64,000 bases of DNA from Metarhizium brunneum. Lineage: Eukaryota > Ascomycota > Sordariomycetes > Hypocreales > Clavicipitaceae. The stretch is taken from assembly GCF_013426205.1 (NCBI RefSeq), contig NC_089427.1, forward strand, positions 2,666,001-2,730,000, read 5' to 3'. Shown one piece after another: positions 34,973-46,667 of this stretch (its first letter is position 1; every line of letters begins with the position of its first letter). The position numbers and the translations under genes were made by a program. The notes beneath the pieces are model-generated. The model saw nothing but the letters and a program-made list of their open reading frames with translations, did no database searches and was not told the DNA's origin.

Positions 34973-36574
34973 CTAGAGGGGTATAAAGTCCTTTTGATTC
35001 TCAAAGTCAGAGTCGTCTGATTCTGCTTCGATGAATTCTGCAACCTCATCTGAGTCAACGTCGTCTGAGTCCACTGCTTCTTCGTCGCTGGATACATCTT
35101 CATCCATAGCGTCGTTGGCTTTGGCCTGGTTTCGCAGGACGCTTGCCCTTTCACGGTGGAGGAGTTTACATCCTTTACTCTTGCAGATGCCGGTATTGCT
35201 AAAGTCAGGGCATTCGAAAACATGACGCTCAGTGCAGGAAGCTCCCTTGTCACAGTAGCCGTAGAAGCCGAATGCCTCGCAAACCAAAGCACCGGGCGCT
35301 GCTCTGGAGTGCGTGTATGGACAATCGGCCTTTGTGCAGTGGCCTTTTGCATAGTGCAAGCAATTCGGAACGCGTTCGGGAGAAACATCATGGGAAAGGT
35401 CGCAGGACTCGCCGTTGGGACACTTGCCGTCCTTCAAAAAGTCTTTGCATACAGCCACTCTGGTAGGATCATGTTGATATCGACAAGACGGGCCTTTGGG
35501 GCAGGAACCTACAAAAAGTTTCGTTAGTATATACCCATACCCAGCCCCGCGTCTCGGGGCTGTCTCATTTGCTGCGAGTGCTGGTTCGATCCATTTGGAA
35601 ATATCTATTACCGGTCGTTGAGAATAGTTTGCAAGGTTGGGGAGCCTTTTTTTGAACTCCAGACCGACTGTCCAATGTCAGCACTTCGCTCATTATGGCG
35701 CTGGCGACATACCGTTGGTCTTGAACGATTCTGTTGGCCACAAGGTTACCAGTTTTCGTCCGATGAAATCTGACACCGGCGATGACAGCCGTCTTCGGAG
35801 TGGCAGAATGCTGATCTATAGAAAGAAGAAAGAAAAGAAGAAGAAGCGAGTCCATTAGTAATGTTCGGCAGACGGATGTGTTGAGACCATGTGTACCGCT
35901 TACCTGATGATTTAACAAGTTTCTTGCCGCCATCGGCTACATGGAAGCGGATGCCTTCAATCATAATCTCAGCGTTGCCTACACCAGGTTTGGAGTTAGC
36001 AACCGCATTAGTCGCGCTGGCCTGATGGCGCAAAAAATCCTTCAGTTGAATTTTTTCGCGCATCTTCCGGTCCTGCAGCTTCTTTTGCCTCGTCTCTTCA
36101 ATGGCTCTGACGCGGTTCTGGGTATCCTTCTCATAGACGTTGGCGTTGATTAGCTGTCGATGTCGGTCGTTTCTAGATACCCAGCCACTGCTTCCAGTTG
36201 TTGAGCCCGGACTTGGAGTATTGGAATCAGATGGTGGCCGAGATTGGTTGAGGTGAAGGGTCCGATGGCGGTGGTTGTTTTGCGCTCGCCCAACTCTATA
36301 TGCCGAGCCATTATAAGCGCTGCGTGGGCGATATGTATTTCCTCCTTTTCTCAAGTCAGCACCATAGCGACTCGCTGTGTTAATCGTAAACGGACTTCGA
36401 TAGTCACTAGCTTGGCGGCTCGAGGTGGCCCCGACTCCAGCCTGTTGACTTTTGTGTCTGTTGATTTGGCCTGGATAGGGTCAGTGGCAAACCAGACCTG
36501 ATGGAGCAAGTGAAAGTTGACATACCCGCTAGCTGCCCGATGCGAGCCAGAAGCTCTTTTTCTTCTTCCGACAT
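34973..36574 (-). CDS. nuclear CCCH zinc-finger protein with five fingers, ZC3H3/Red5-like
   Basis: Five exons: 36574-36526, 36470-35904, 35815-35713, 35667-35612, 35508-34973; 436 residues. The intron at 35668-35712 is only 45 bp. The C-terminal half has five consecutive CCCH fingers. They begin CKLFSTTGSCPKGPSCRYQH (C-x8-C-x5-C-x3-H), CKDFLKDGKC, CLHYAKGHC (C-x7-C-x4-C-x3-H), CEAFGFYGYC and CPDFSNTGIC. The first finger is rebuilt across intron 4, which supports the model. The tail is very acidic (SDEEAVDSDDVDSDE). The N-terminus contains a coiled-coil-like basic segment (RAIEETRQKKLQDRKMREKI). Tandem five-finger proteins of this kind act in nuclear RNA processing, polyadenylation and export (ZC3H3 in animals, Red5 in fission yeast). 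The start is the ATG of MSEEEKELL. It is divergent from THO7. Confidence 0.88.
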
Positions 36575-36998
36575 TGATGAAACCCGATCAGCCAAAATTC
36601 AGTTTGCTGTGATTGTGAGAAATGAGGTCGTGGTTGGAGGAAATGGAAGGCTACCCCCAACGGGACTTTTTGTTCCAATGACGGCATGGGCCTTGCAAGA
36701 CGGTTAGTCAGCAACGTCTGGTCTGCGCGTGCCGCACCTACTTACCTAGGTAGTTAGTACTACTAACTACTACAGTGGGTCGCCAGAATTCCGTGCAACA
36801 ACAGCCAATGAACAGAGGCAACAGCCAATAGTGGACCCCCAAACAAGGCTGGAATAACTACCACAAGGACACCAGTCCACAAACACCAGTTGACCGGCTT
36901 CGAATTTCTTTGCAATTCATCTCGGGATTAGGGAGTATCACATCGCACAAGCTGGATCCCGCAAGGCTTGCTGCTTCCAACCTGTCCATTATCCAACC
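36575..36998. promoter_or_regulatory. shared divergent promoter of the CCCH gene and THO7
   Basis: Only 424 bp separate the two outward-facing starts. The region contains a TACCTAGGTAG motif cluster (about 36736-36765), including short inverted repeats of ACTAACTAC/GTAGTTAGT type. No other coding signal was seen. Confidence 0.55.
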
Positions 36999-38039
36999 AT
37001 GGCATCCTGGGCTTTGCTCGACGAGAAAAGCGAATCTGAGCTTCACAAGTCCCGTCTTCTCAACGTTGAAGAAAAACCCTTTAAACGGATCACAAAACGC
37101 CTGTCTACCATTTCCTCCGTTGTCTCCGTAGCCACACAGCATAACGGAACAACAGAAAACGGCGCTGATGCCGCGAATCTCCCCAGCTTGAAAGAAGATC
37201 TTACGCTCGACTTCGCCGCCTTTGACAGCAGCATTGCACGTCTACAATTCCTACACGATGCCAATCAACGCGAGCGCGAACGATATGCGGCCGACCAGCA
37301 GCGCATTTTGACAGAATGCCAAGCGGTGCGGGCCAATAATGGACAGCTGAGGGAACAGTTAAACTCTGCACGAGCGACGCTCGACCAGCGGAAGAAATTC
37401 GACGAACTAGCAGAAAAGATCACATCTAATAGACTATTACGTCCGCGGGAGGACCAGCTCGCTAACCTGGCGAAACTAGAAGAAGAGTGTAGGGAGCTGG
37501 AACGAGAAAGTGGGACATACAAAGGAACATGGAAGGAACGCAGAGAACAGTTCAACAGGATCATGGACGAAGGCAGGATGCTGAGACGGCAGATTCGTGA
37601 TGAGAAGGAGGAAGTTGACCGGCGAGAGGGCATGAATGAGGAAGGGGAGGATGACGCTGACGGAGAGCGGGAGGGTACAACACCTAGGCCAGTTATCAGT
37701 GGTAATGCGACTCCACATCCGGACGGCGAGGGTCAGTCGAAAGGCGAGAACGACGTGGAAAATGAAGACGAGTCTGCAAATGCAGCAGCTTCAAGTAGGG
37801 ACAGAACACCGTCCGGGGACACGCCCGCGCAAGACAGGGCGGGATCGAGGGCAGCCCCAACACCGGCGGAATCAACATCTTCAGCGCCACGAGGTTCAGG
37901 GAAGTATTTACAGGTTCCTGGGAGTGCAACACCTTCACATCAAGGTGCTGGAGATGTGGACATGGAGGACCAAGTGGAGACCCAAAGGACAGAACAGGAG
38001 AATGGAGAAGGCGAGGATGAAATGGAAGTTGACGAGTAA
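36999..38039 (+). CDS. THO7: THO complex subunit 7 (Tho7/Mft1 family)
   Basis: Single exon, 346 residues, start MASWALLDEKSESELHKSRL. Residues about 1-190 carry the Tho7 family region: RLLNVEEKPFKRITKRL, then a long coiled coil (RERERYAADQQRILTECQ; LEEECRELERESGTYKG; RRQIRDEKEEVDRRE). The C-terminal 150 residues are acidic and Ser/Pro/Thr-rich, end in EDEMEVDE, and are probably disordered. Tho7 is part of the THO/TREX complex, which couples transcription with mRNA packaging and export in the nucleus. Its 3' end faces that of tubulin cofactor A, with 201 bp between the stops. Confidence 0.92.
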   Translation: MASWALLDEKSESELHKSRLLNVEEKPFKRITKRLSTISSVVSVATQHNGTTENGADAANLPSLKEDLTLDFAAFDSSIARLQFLHDANQRERERYAADQQRILTECQAVRANNGQLREQLNSARATLDQRKKFDELAEKITSNRLLRPREDQLANLAKLEEECRELERESGTYKGTWKERREQFNRIMDEGRMLRRQIRDEKEEVDRREGMNEEGEDDADGEREGTTPRPVISGNATPHPDGEGQSKGENDVENEDESANAAASSRDRTPSGDTPAQDRAGSRAAPTPAESTSSAPRGSGKYLQVPGSATPSHQGAGDVDMEDQVETQRTEQENGEGEDEMEVDE

Positions 38040-38240
38040 AGCAAAGGATTTGGGGTTTTTTCTTGCCTTGGATGATGTACTTTATAATGCTGTAAAACTG
38101 TGATACCACAACCTAGGGAACCGAGCACAGTCCCTTATAATGCCATCTCTCGTTGGGTGCCCGAGTAACCTGCCTCAATGCTCTCATTAACAGATTTGGG
38201 AACCATCTACATCCACCAATTTCCCGAGCAGCTCTCCGCG

Positions 38241-38701
38241 TCAAGCCTTAGCCCTCGCCTGCCCCAGCACGTCCTTCGCATTCTGCAGGTCTTCCGAACC
38301 ACCAGCTTCCTCCGCCAGAGAAATCTGGTCCTCCAACTTGGTCACCGCCGCGGCAATCCTGTCTTTCAGCGGCCCAAAGACGGCCTTTGTTTGCTCAACA
38401 GCGGTTTTCTAAACAAACAAGGCATTATCAGTCTTTCTTCTCTGTGGATATAAATCCGAGCACGTGCTCTTGCGCGACTATTGAAACAGGAAATAAAAGC
38501 AAAAGAGGGGAGGGAACGCACATTCTGCTTCAGCATAAACTCGGCATTGTCATCCCCGTCGCCGCCTCCGTTGCGGGTACTCTCCTCTAGCTTCTTCACT
38601 TCCGCCTCCTGGTCGGCTAGTTCCTTGTGGTACGAGGCTTCTTCTTTGAGGAGCCTGGTCACGGCGCCCGTTGCGATGGCGAGCTGTGACGGAGGAGGCA
38701 T
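38241..38701 (-). CDS. tubulin-specific chaperone A (TBCA/Rbl2)
   Basis: Two exons: 38701-38522 and 38408-38241, with a 113-bp intron; 115 residues, the usual size for the family. The protein is almost entirely helical, with motifs LAIATGAVTRLLKEEASY and then, across the intron, EFMLKQNKTAVEQTKAVF and LEDQISLAEEAG. It forms the three-helix bundle that captures beta-tubulin during folding of the tubulin dimer in the cytosol. The donor is GTGCGT rather than GTAAGT-like, and the reading frame across it is clear. Confidence 0.95.
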
Positions 38702-39471
38702 GTTGTGTGCTTCTAGGCTCTTTCCTGAGTGCCCCGGCGTTGGTAGGATTTAGGTGTTAAGGGATCGCGGAATCTCTGCCGAATAGATGAGGTTGCTTAT
38801 AATGGTTTTTTGTGATATGGCTGGCTGGGATTGGAAAATACTGGTGCCTGTTGTCGGGGAGGAATCTAATCGAGTGCCTGGGGGTGAACTATGGACGTGG
38901 GGTGCCATGGTGGGGTTGTCGCAAAAGACCACTGCGTCACGGTTGCAATGTACTTAAGTACATACGGAGGGAGTACTTTCAAGTACGAGCAGGCAGACAT
39001 GGCAATCTCCTTCTTGTAAGATTTTCCTCCATTGTCACGCATTTGCAGGCACGCGCAGGGTGTTGAGGTGAAGTCTCTCATTGATTTTCAGTGTAGTAGC
39101 TACCTAATTAGAATCATTGCTATCCCGTAACCAGCACCCTCGCACAAAACGTCCAACATTTAGAAGCGAAAACCGGCCTCTCTATCGAGATCCATTTCGC
39201 TCTCCAAGCTCCAACATTTGCTCTTCATAAACATCCCTGACCAACCGTATCCCGTCGTGATCAATGGTATCTTCCCATCAACGCCTGCAACGCCTTCAGA
39301 GTAGTCCAACAAGCCAATGCCCAAGAATGCGCGAATCCAGTATAATACACGAGCACACAACCAATCTTCCTAGCCAACATAGTACTCCAGACAGCGTACC
39401 ACACCATAATTATTCTTTTTTTTCCGTCATGAAATCAAAATGATGTGTCATACAACAGCCAGGTTGTGATT
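38702..39471. other. TBCA promoter side and RAD21 3' flank
   Basis: No gene seen. One TACGGAGGGAGTAC motif lies at 38963-38976. A short T-rich tract ends near 39424, close to the RAD21 stop. Confidence 0.6.
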
Positions 39472-41390
39472 TTAGGCCTCCACAGCAACGGCAGTAGAAC
39501 TGACCGCTGCAGGCTCCGGCTCGTTCTGGTTCGAAATCTCGCCTCCGGCTTCTCGCTCAGCCCAGTCTCCCCACAATCCTCTCTTCCCACGAACTCTGAT
39601 GGGCGCCCCCAGCTCTGGTCCTTGTTCAACCTTGATCGCATCCTTAGTGGCGAGGACAAGACACTCGAAGAACATCTTGGTGGCTTCTGCCTTTGTGGTT
39701 TGCTTCTCGGGTAGCAAATTCTGGAACACAACGGAGCTCTTCTTCCTCCTCTCGGCGTTTGTGGCAGCCTCAGCTCCAAACAAGTCTCGAAGAATGTGCA
39801 CGGCATGCTTGGTACCAACAGAGACTGGCCCACTGTCTTGAGGATGCACAAGGGGAGCCGTCGTTTCGTCGAAGGGGTTCATTACACTACCGTCAGCTTC
39901 GTAGTGATCATCGTCGCCGCCAGCGGCCGGGATCTCCAGAATGGTGCCATCGGCTGCCACACTGTGGCTAGTCACGCCGTCGCCATCAAAGCCAAAGTCT
40001 GTATCCTCTCCAAGTTCCAGGCGCGGTGACTTGGCAGCACCAGCGTCGCTATCCACATCCGCAATGCCACTGTCTCGCTTTCGCTTGAGCTCGCTCATTC
40101 CCCGGACGGCATCTAATGAGAGCATGCCTCGAAGCTCCGGGGCCCAAGCTGAGCTGCGACCCTCGGTCATGATGGACGAGACAAACCCACCAGTCTTCTG
40201 CATATCCATCAGAGCTAGTAGAAAGGGATCTCGAGGGAGAAAAGAGGCAGGTTTTATGATATTCTGTCGATCAGCCTGTTGCTGTTTAATATGACTGCTC
40301 GACAAGGCAATCTCCTCATCGGGCATCATAATTTTCTGCTTCTTTGAACGTTGGGCAGGCCTGCGGACGATGGTAAGTTCCGTGTCTTCCGTGGGTTCAT
40401 AGAGATCGGTGTGGTTGTGGCGCGAGTATTCTGTTTCAATCTCCAGTGCCAGTTTCTCGTCAATGTCAGAAAGTGGCGATTCGGATATTCTTTCACGGGC
40501 CAGATTCGTCGCGGAAGCCATACCCGGCATGGCAGATTGGTCATCAACGTTGAAAGCGAAATCATCATCACCCATTGCAATGTCGCCCTCTCCATCCGCG
40601 ATTCTCACAGGGGGTTCTCCCAAATCAGTTGCGTCCTTGTTGTGTGTCCGAAGTTCCAAGTCATCGCTCAACATGTCATCTTCAACGTCGCGTGCTGGCG
40701 GTGCATCTCGACCATGTTCGATACTTTGGCTCAAGTCGTCGTCTATGCTGAAGCCGAAGTCGAGCTCAAGTTCTAACTCGCCCATTGGTGCAAAGCTGTC
40801 GTCTGCGTTGTCATTGGCATGTAAAAATTGACTGACTTCAAGATCTTCCTGCAAATTAATATCTCTGTTATTGCTGGCACGGCCTTTGCGGCCGACTGGG
40901 GTAGCCGTGATGTCGTCAACCTGAGACAGAAGCCATGAGGCATCTGGAGGAGGAGGCAATTCCAGGTTGTCATAAGGCGTGATCCGATCAGGCAAAAGCA
41001 AGGCCTCACGATTCGGCATTTGTAAGTTGGCAGCCATATCATTGTTTCCACTGGAACGGAAAGCCTAGGATCACAACGTTAGTAGCTTTCCCAATGACAA
41101 ATTAGACTGCCGTCTGGGAGACTCACCATTTTGATCTTCATCATAGCTTCATTACAATCATCCAGCAAATAACGCGTCTTTCGTTGGTATATTCTCACAA
41201 CTCCAAGCAGAAGTTGGCCACTCAGACGCAGTGCCATGGGCGCCTGGTTCGGTGTGATGATGGCCTCCACACTGTCGGTGACATTGGACTGTAGGATATG
41301 ATTTTTAGACAGCTTGCGCTCCAGATTTGCCGACAGCCAGACGCGAGCCAGGGGCCCGCTCTTCTGGAGGAGAGTCTCCGAGTAGAACAT
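39472..41390 (-). CDS. RAD21: mitotic cohesin kleisin subunit Rad21/Scc1
   Basis: Two exons: 41390-41127 and 41064-39472, 62-bp intron; 618 residues. The N-terminal Rad21/Rec8 domain is clear: MFYSETLLQKSGPLARVWLSAN, then LRLSGQLLLGVVRIYQRK, residues 1-90, which binds the Smc3 neck. The long middle is acidic and disordered. It includes ExxR-type sequences such as ETEYSR that could be separase sites (inference). The C-terminal winged helix (VFQNLLPEKQTTKAEATKMFFECLVLATKDAIKVEQ region, split here into its two halves VFQNLLPEKQTTKAEATK and MFFECLVLATKDAIKV) binds the Smc1 head. Cohesin holds sister chromatids together from S phase. The gene is divergent from PMR1, and two E2F/MBF-like sites lie in its promoter. 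Confidence 0.95.
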
Positions 41391-42812
41391 GGTGGCGCTT
41401 CGCGACGCGACACGGCTGCTCGAATGGCTCGAAACGAGCAAGTACACGAAGGCTTAATGCGAGCCCGCCGAGATGGTTGAAGAGCAAGCGCCAGTGGGGG
41501 TGTCGAGAAGTTTCGTGTCAACAGCACCAAGGGTGGCGCGTTGTCGGGGTAAACAAGGATTTGAACCGTGTCGACGCTTTGCAACGCGCAAAAAAAGGGC
41601 GCGCAAAACAGTATAGCAAAGCGAAATAATCGGCCGACTTGATTGTACGTGTCCGCGACCGAGAGCGATGGCGTGCCGAGCGATAAATGAGCGTGGACGT
41701 GAGGGTCGTGACGAGATGCTGGGTAGAAGGTGAGGATCGGTACCAGTGCAAATAACCAGGTGGTTGGGGGGAGGCAACGTCCCACTGCCCAGGACGGAAG
41801 AACGCTCCTTCCGCATCATCACTACGGACAACAGAAAGGTGGGTCCACTAACCCAACTGAGATGCATGCATCCTTCATCATTCATCAACCATTAACTCCG
41901 TACTCCGTACTCCGGTCGGAGTACTTGTGTCTAGGGTATGGAGCAGTAGTATTCCTTTGGCCCGCATTCATTCTCAAACTGCTCCAAGGAGCCTCTCCTG
42001 CTGCCACTGTACGGTCATTTGTGCCAACCAATGGCCATTTCGAGCGAAGCTATTATCAATACAAGTACTACCATAAAAAGTGAAAATATCAAGATCTGCA
42101 CGGGCCATTCATATAGTACGACTATTAATGTGGGCGTACACTCCGTGGCCCGGAATACATGGCATAGCCGCACGCATCCCGGGCTAGAAAAATACCTTTA
42201 TTTGCTCTCGTTATATTGCCCCCATGCTAATTCCATATTTGGCCTGTTAGCGGGCAGCGGACCTTTAGCGAATCGACCTCTATGTATTCTCAAACTCTCA
42301 GAGTTGTTCCCATTTCATGCGCCTGCGCAAACCAGAGTGCAATGGTGCCACGGACACCAAGTTGGCGGGTAGTGAGAATACATACAGGCTGTCATTGGCT
42401 CATTATGGCTTCGGCTGATATTGAAGGGATCCACACTCTAAGTCGCATGCAGATCTGTTCTCAGCGGAAACTGCCCCTGGCAAGTTGTTTCCCAGTTCCT
42501 GAACTTGGGAAATCCACTCTCCGACAAACCACTGTCCACAGACTGATGCCCTCTTTGCGACTCGTCTGCCTTTCCTCGTCCATCTTCAAGGGCAATTTTC
42601 CTTTATTTTCTTGTCTTCTTTTTGCCCTCACTGCATAGTCCATCTCTGATCCACATTTCCAGCGGCCTGTTTACGCCTTGCGCATTGGTGTATGCGAGCG
42701 ACGAACGTCTTCGCCTGAACATTTCCCTATGACGACGCAGATCCGTTTCTCATTCATCTAGTCATCCTCATGCGATATCTACACTAGAACGACCGACTCT
42801 CTGGGCACGACA
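41391..42812. other. divergent promoter region of RAD21 and PMR1
   Basis: No gene supported; open frames around 41454-41888 are chance frames in the RAD21 leader and promoter. The region has E2F/MBF-like sites (41583-41608) and a dense repeat of CTCCGTACTCCGTACTCC with an inverted GGAGTAC at 41895-41924. A T/C-rich stretch before PMR1 is typical of fungal leaders. Confidence 0.6.
41583..41608 (-). promoter_or_regulatory. two E2F/MBF-like GCGCG sites upstream of RAD21
   Basis: On the RAD21 strand the sequence reads TTTTGCGCGCCC, then a T-run, then TTTTGCGCGTTG. Both match the TTTSGCGC/ACGCG core recognised by E2F and by the fungal MBF G1/S factor. They sit about 195-220 bp before the RAD21 ATG, and yeast cohesin genes are known MBF targets. 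Function is inferred. Confidence 0.5.
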
Positions 42813-45800
42813 ATGCAGATGCCATGGTTTGCTCGCAACGGCTCAGGGAAGGAGACACTGCTCCCTACCTCGAGCACTCCAGCCATCACGGAAATGTCCA
42901 CCTTCGACTCGTCCGAAAATGGCAAACCAGTCCGACCGCAACATGCCCGAACTCCCTCATCACACGCCAGAGTATGTAGTTCATCGCCGTGGCTTCTGGA
43001 GTATGTACCGCTAACTTTTGTCAAGAATGTCGCAGATGAATTTTCCTACATGACGCCCAGCGAAGTCGGTGCCCGCTTGCGAACGTCTTTAACACACGGA
43101 TTGACTGCCACCGATGCCCTGACCCGACTGGGTGATTATGGCCCAAACGAGATTCCCCATGATGAACCAGAGCCTCTTTGGTTGCGGTTTGTGAAGCAAT
43201 TTCAAGAACCGCTAATCATTCTGCTACTTGTGTCCGCGGGCATGTCCGTCTTGTTGGGCAATTTAGATGATGCGGTGAGCATCACAGTCGCCGTCACAAT
43301 AGTAGTGACTGTTGGGTTTATCCAAGAGTACCGGTCCGAACAGTCAATTGAAGCTCTTAACCACTTGGTTCCAAACCATGCCCATCTGGTACGCGGGGGA
43401 TCCAGCAAACCTTCAGCGACTATACCCAAATCTCCTGCCTGGCCACCACCATCCAGCGACCCTGGCTCGACTGGCAGCTCCGGAACGAAGACACCAGTAG
43501 AGGATGCCATGGATGCCGTATCAACCAAGGTTATGGCCGGACAGCTTGTTCCTGGTGACTTGGTACTGTTCACAACTGGCGATCGGATCCCGGCCGATAT
43601 TCGTGTGACCAAGGCAACCGATCTGACAATAGATGCCTCCAATTTGACAGGGGAGACGGAACCGGTCCGAGTCACGGCCGAGGCGCGAACAAGACGAGTC
43701 AGTAGCCACGGATTGAACCATCTACAGCTTCCTCAGCCGCCAGCACTCGGGTCCGGGGGGCCTCATGAGGGAGATCCCGGCGGTGACACACACAACATCG
43801 CATTCATGGGAACCTTGGTAACATCTGGCCACGGCCGAGGCATTGTGTTCGCGACCGGGGGAAGCACACACTTCGGTACCATAGCGACCAGCGTATCTGG
43901 TACGGAAAGCCCTCGTTCGCCACTCCAACTGTCCATGGACGAACTTGGTACCCAACTCAGCAAGGCCTCTTTTGTTGTTATTGGCCTGATTTCATTAGTT
44001 GGATGGTTACAAGGCAAGAAATTATTGGAGATTTTCACAATTTCTATTTCGCTTGCCGTAGCGGCGATTCCAGAGGGCCTTCCGATTATCGTAACCGTTA
44101 CTCTGGCACTTGGCGTCCACAGAATGGCAAGACACAACGCAATTGTTCGTAGGATGCCCAAGGTCGAGACTCTTGGCTCTGTCAATGTAGTTTGTACCGA
44201 CAAGACCGGTAAGCGTTGCCCTTTGCCAAAGTTCTAAAGTGAGATACTGAGTGTGTTTGCCCAGGTACGTTGACGACAAATCATATGACAACGTCCGAGA
44301 TGTGGTATTTCGGAGCCGGGGATCCGATCGACGTTGCCTCTGACAGCGATTCCATGGATGATAAGAGTACACCTACACAGCTGAGAATTATGCGAATCGG
44401 AAACATCGCCAATAATGCGCGGCTTGCACAAAAATATACCGAGAGTGGCGCCGCTGCTTCAGCAGTTTTGTCCTCTACGCTGGGGCGTGGGCAAGTAGCC
44501 ACGAATTCGAGATGGGTTGGCCAACCCACGGATGTCGCAATGTTGGATATGCTTGACAAGTTCAAGGAACACGACATTCGCAACTCCATAGGGCCGCGGG
44601 TAGCAGAAACGCCATTTAGTTCTGAGAGAAAATGGATGGGCGTGACTATTGGCTCTGATTCTAAAGGAGAAAAAGAGTATGCGTATATGAAGGGCTCAGT
44701 CGAAAAGGTTCTTACTGCGTGCAGTACTTACCTGGACAATGACGGAAGAGAGATTGTTCTTGATACAGCTAGACGTCAAGAGGCTCTAGCAGCAGCCCAA
44801 ATAATGGCAATGAAGGGACTCCGTGTTCTAGCTTTTGCCAGTGGACCTGTGTTCAAGTCTTTTAAAGGAAGGACTGCACAGGGAACTTCGCGCACTGGGA
44901 CGCCCGATCTCGAAAGCAGCACAAGTTCAATCCCGGAGGCCAACGAAGATGTCTACAGGGACTTGATATTTGCTGGTTTGGTGGGCATGAGTGATCCACC
45001 GAGACCTGGGGTTAGCCGTTCCCTCAAGAGGCTTATGCGAGGCGGAGTCAAGGTTATTATGATCACTGGTGATGCTGAAACCACAGCCCTTGCCATTGGC
45101 AAGCAGCTGGGCATGAATATCGCGGTGGCTAGCGAACATTCAAGTAGTCAAGGTACTGTGCGGCCTGTGCTTCTTGGAGAGGAGGTCGACAACATGTCGG
45201 AGGAGGACCTGGCCCTGGCCATGCAGCATACCACTATTTTTGCTAGAACGAACCCGGATCACAAGATGAAGATCATCAAGGCTTTACAATCTCGTGGCGA
45301 TATTGTCGCCATGACTGGAGATGGGGTCAATGATGCTCCGGCTTTGAAAAAGGCTGATATCGGTATCTCGATGGGTCGCCACGGAACTGACGTGGCAAAG
45401 GAAGCTGCAGATATGATTCTTACAGACGATGACTTTTCGACGATTCTGCGCGCAATTGAGGAAGGCAAAGGTATTTTCAACAATATCCAAAACTTTCTCA
45501 CCTTCCAACTCAGCACCAGTGCTGCCAGCTTGTCTCTTGTACTTCTGTGTACCTTTTTCGGCTTTAAAACTCCTTTGAACGCCATGCAAATTTTGTGGAT
45601 TAGTAAGTATCCATGGTATATGTAGGCGTCACTCCAATGTTAACATAGTCTTAGACATCATCATGGACGGACCTCCAGCTCAGTCCCTTGGAGTCGAGAA
45701 GGTCGATCCCGATGTGATGAATCGGCCCCCGCGAAGACGCAACGACGCGGTGCTTACCCGGGCGGTTCTCATGCGTGTTCTAACATCGGCTGTTATTATC

Positions 45801-46193
45801 ATGATCGGCACCATGCTAATATACAGGCACGAAATGCTGGCCGATGGACAAGTGACACGGCGTGACACAACCATGACGTTTACGTGCTTTGTCTTCTTCG
45901 ACATGTTTAACGCACTTAGCTGCCGATCGGAGTCAAAGTCTATTTTCCGAGGTGAAATCGGGCTGTTTGCCAACAGCTTATTCAATTGGGCGGTGTCACT
46001 CAGTGTTGTCTGCCAGCTATTGGTGATATACATGCCCTGGCTTCAGGAAGTGTTCCAGACAGAGGCGATAGGACTTGGCGATCTTTTCAGGCTGATTGTT
46101 CTTTGTAGCTCAGTGTTCTGGGCGGATGAATTACGCAAATACCTAAAGTACGGAAAGCGGCGTTTGGGCAGCGGATATAGTCAAGCTGTGTGA
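42813..46193 (+). CDS. PMR1: Golgi Ca2+/Mn2+ P-type ATPase Pmr1 (SPCA)
   Basis: Exons 42813-44208, 44265-45602 and 45655-46193 give 1090 residues. An extra 54-nt stop-free intron is possible at 42975-43028. The order of motifs is that of a P2A pump: N-terminal cation-ATPase region ([38 protein letters not shown]), A domain with LTGETEP, the membrane-4 ion site [18 protein letters not shown], and the phosphorylation motif [13 protein letters not shown] rebuilt across intron 1. [38 protein letters not shown] and the membrane-6 site [15 protein letters not shown] follow. A Ser/Pro/Gly-rich insert lies in the A domain. It supplies the Golgi lumen with calcium and manganese for glycosylation and secretion. 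Its 3' neighbour COG4 is also a Golgi gene. Confidence 0.96.
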
Positions 46194-46667
46194 TTCTCCA
46201 TGGCAAGGGGTTTATATATTCGGCGGCAGCTTGCTTGGCGGGCATTTTGTTTTACATAGAGTTGGAGTCCCAACATATACGCATAGCATAGCAATTCATG
46301 GTAGTGGAAGACTGGGTGTATAATAGAAAGAGGTTCTCTAACATGATTGAAGGACTGAATTCCGAGGTTTACATGACAGATGTTGTTGGCGCCTTCGTAG
46401 CATGTACTCCGTTTTGACATGTTAGTGGGTCGAAACGGACGGGGGGCACAACTGGCCAGGCCAGCTCGACAGCCCGCACCAGGCATGGGTGCATGTGGCT
46501 GCCAGTTGTGACGTCCAGTTGGCGGTGCATGTGCCACCACCACCACCACATGGAGTCTTGGACACCTCAACCTATCGACAAGCTCTTCAGTCGACACCAC
46601 AGTCAGCAACCTCGTCAACAAAGCCCCCGGGAGCTATGTACCACCCGGCCGAATCTTCTCGTCGCCA
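46194..46667. other. PMR1-COG4 intergenic, no gene seen
   Basis: A 474-bp tandem spacer carrying one GTACTCCGT motif near 46404 and a short CCACCACCACCACCA run at about 46535-46549. It should contain the PMR1 3' end and the COG4 promoter. Confidence 0.6.

Noticed and set aside
41500..41600. tRNA-like T-arm (GGTTCAAATCC on the minus strand)
   Set aside because: The stem has a mismatch and no matching acceptor 5' strand lies at the right distance, so no cloverleaf can be formed.
42829..43014. alternative PMR1 N-terminus in a second frame (61 codons)
   Set aside because: It ends in a stop before the pump body. The other frame runs straight into the conserved N-terminal domain without needing a frame change.
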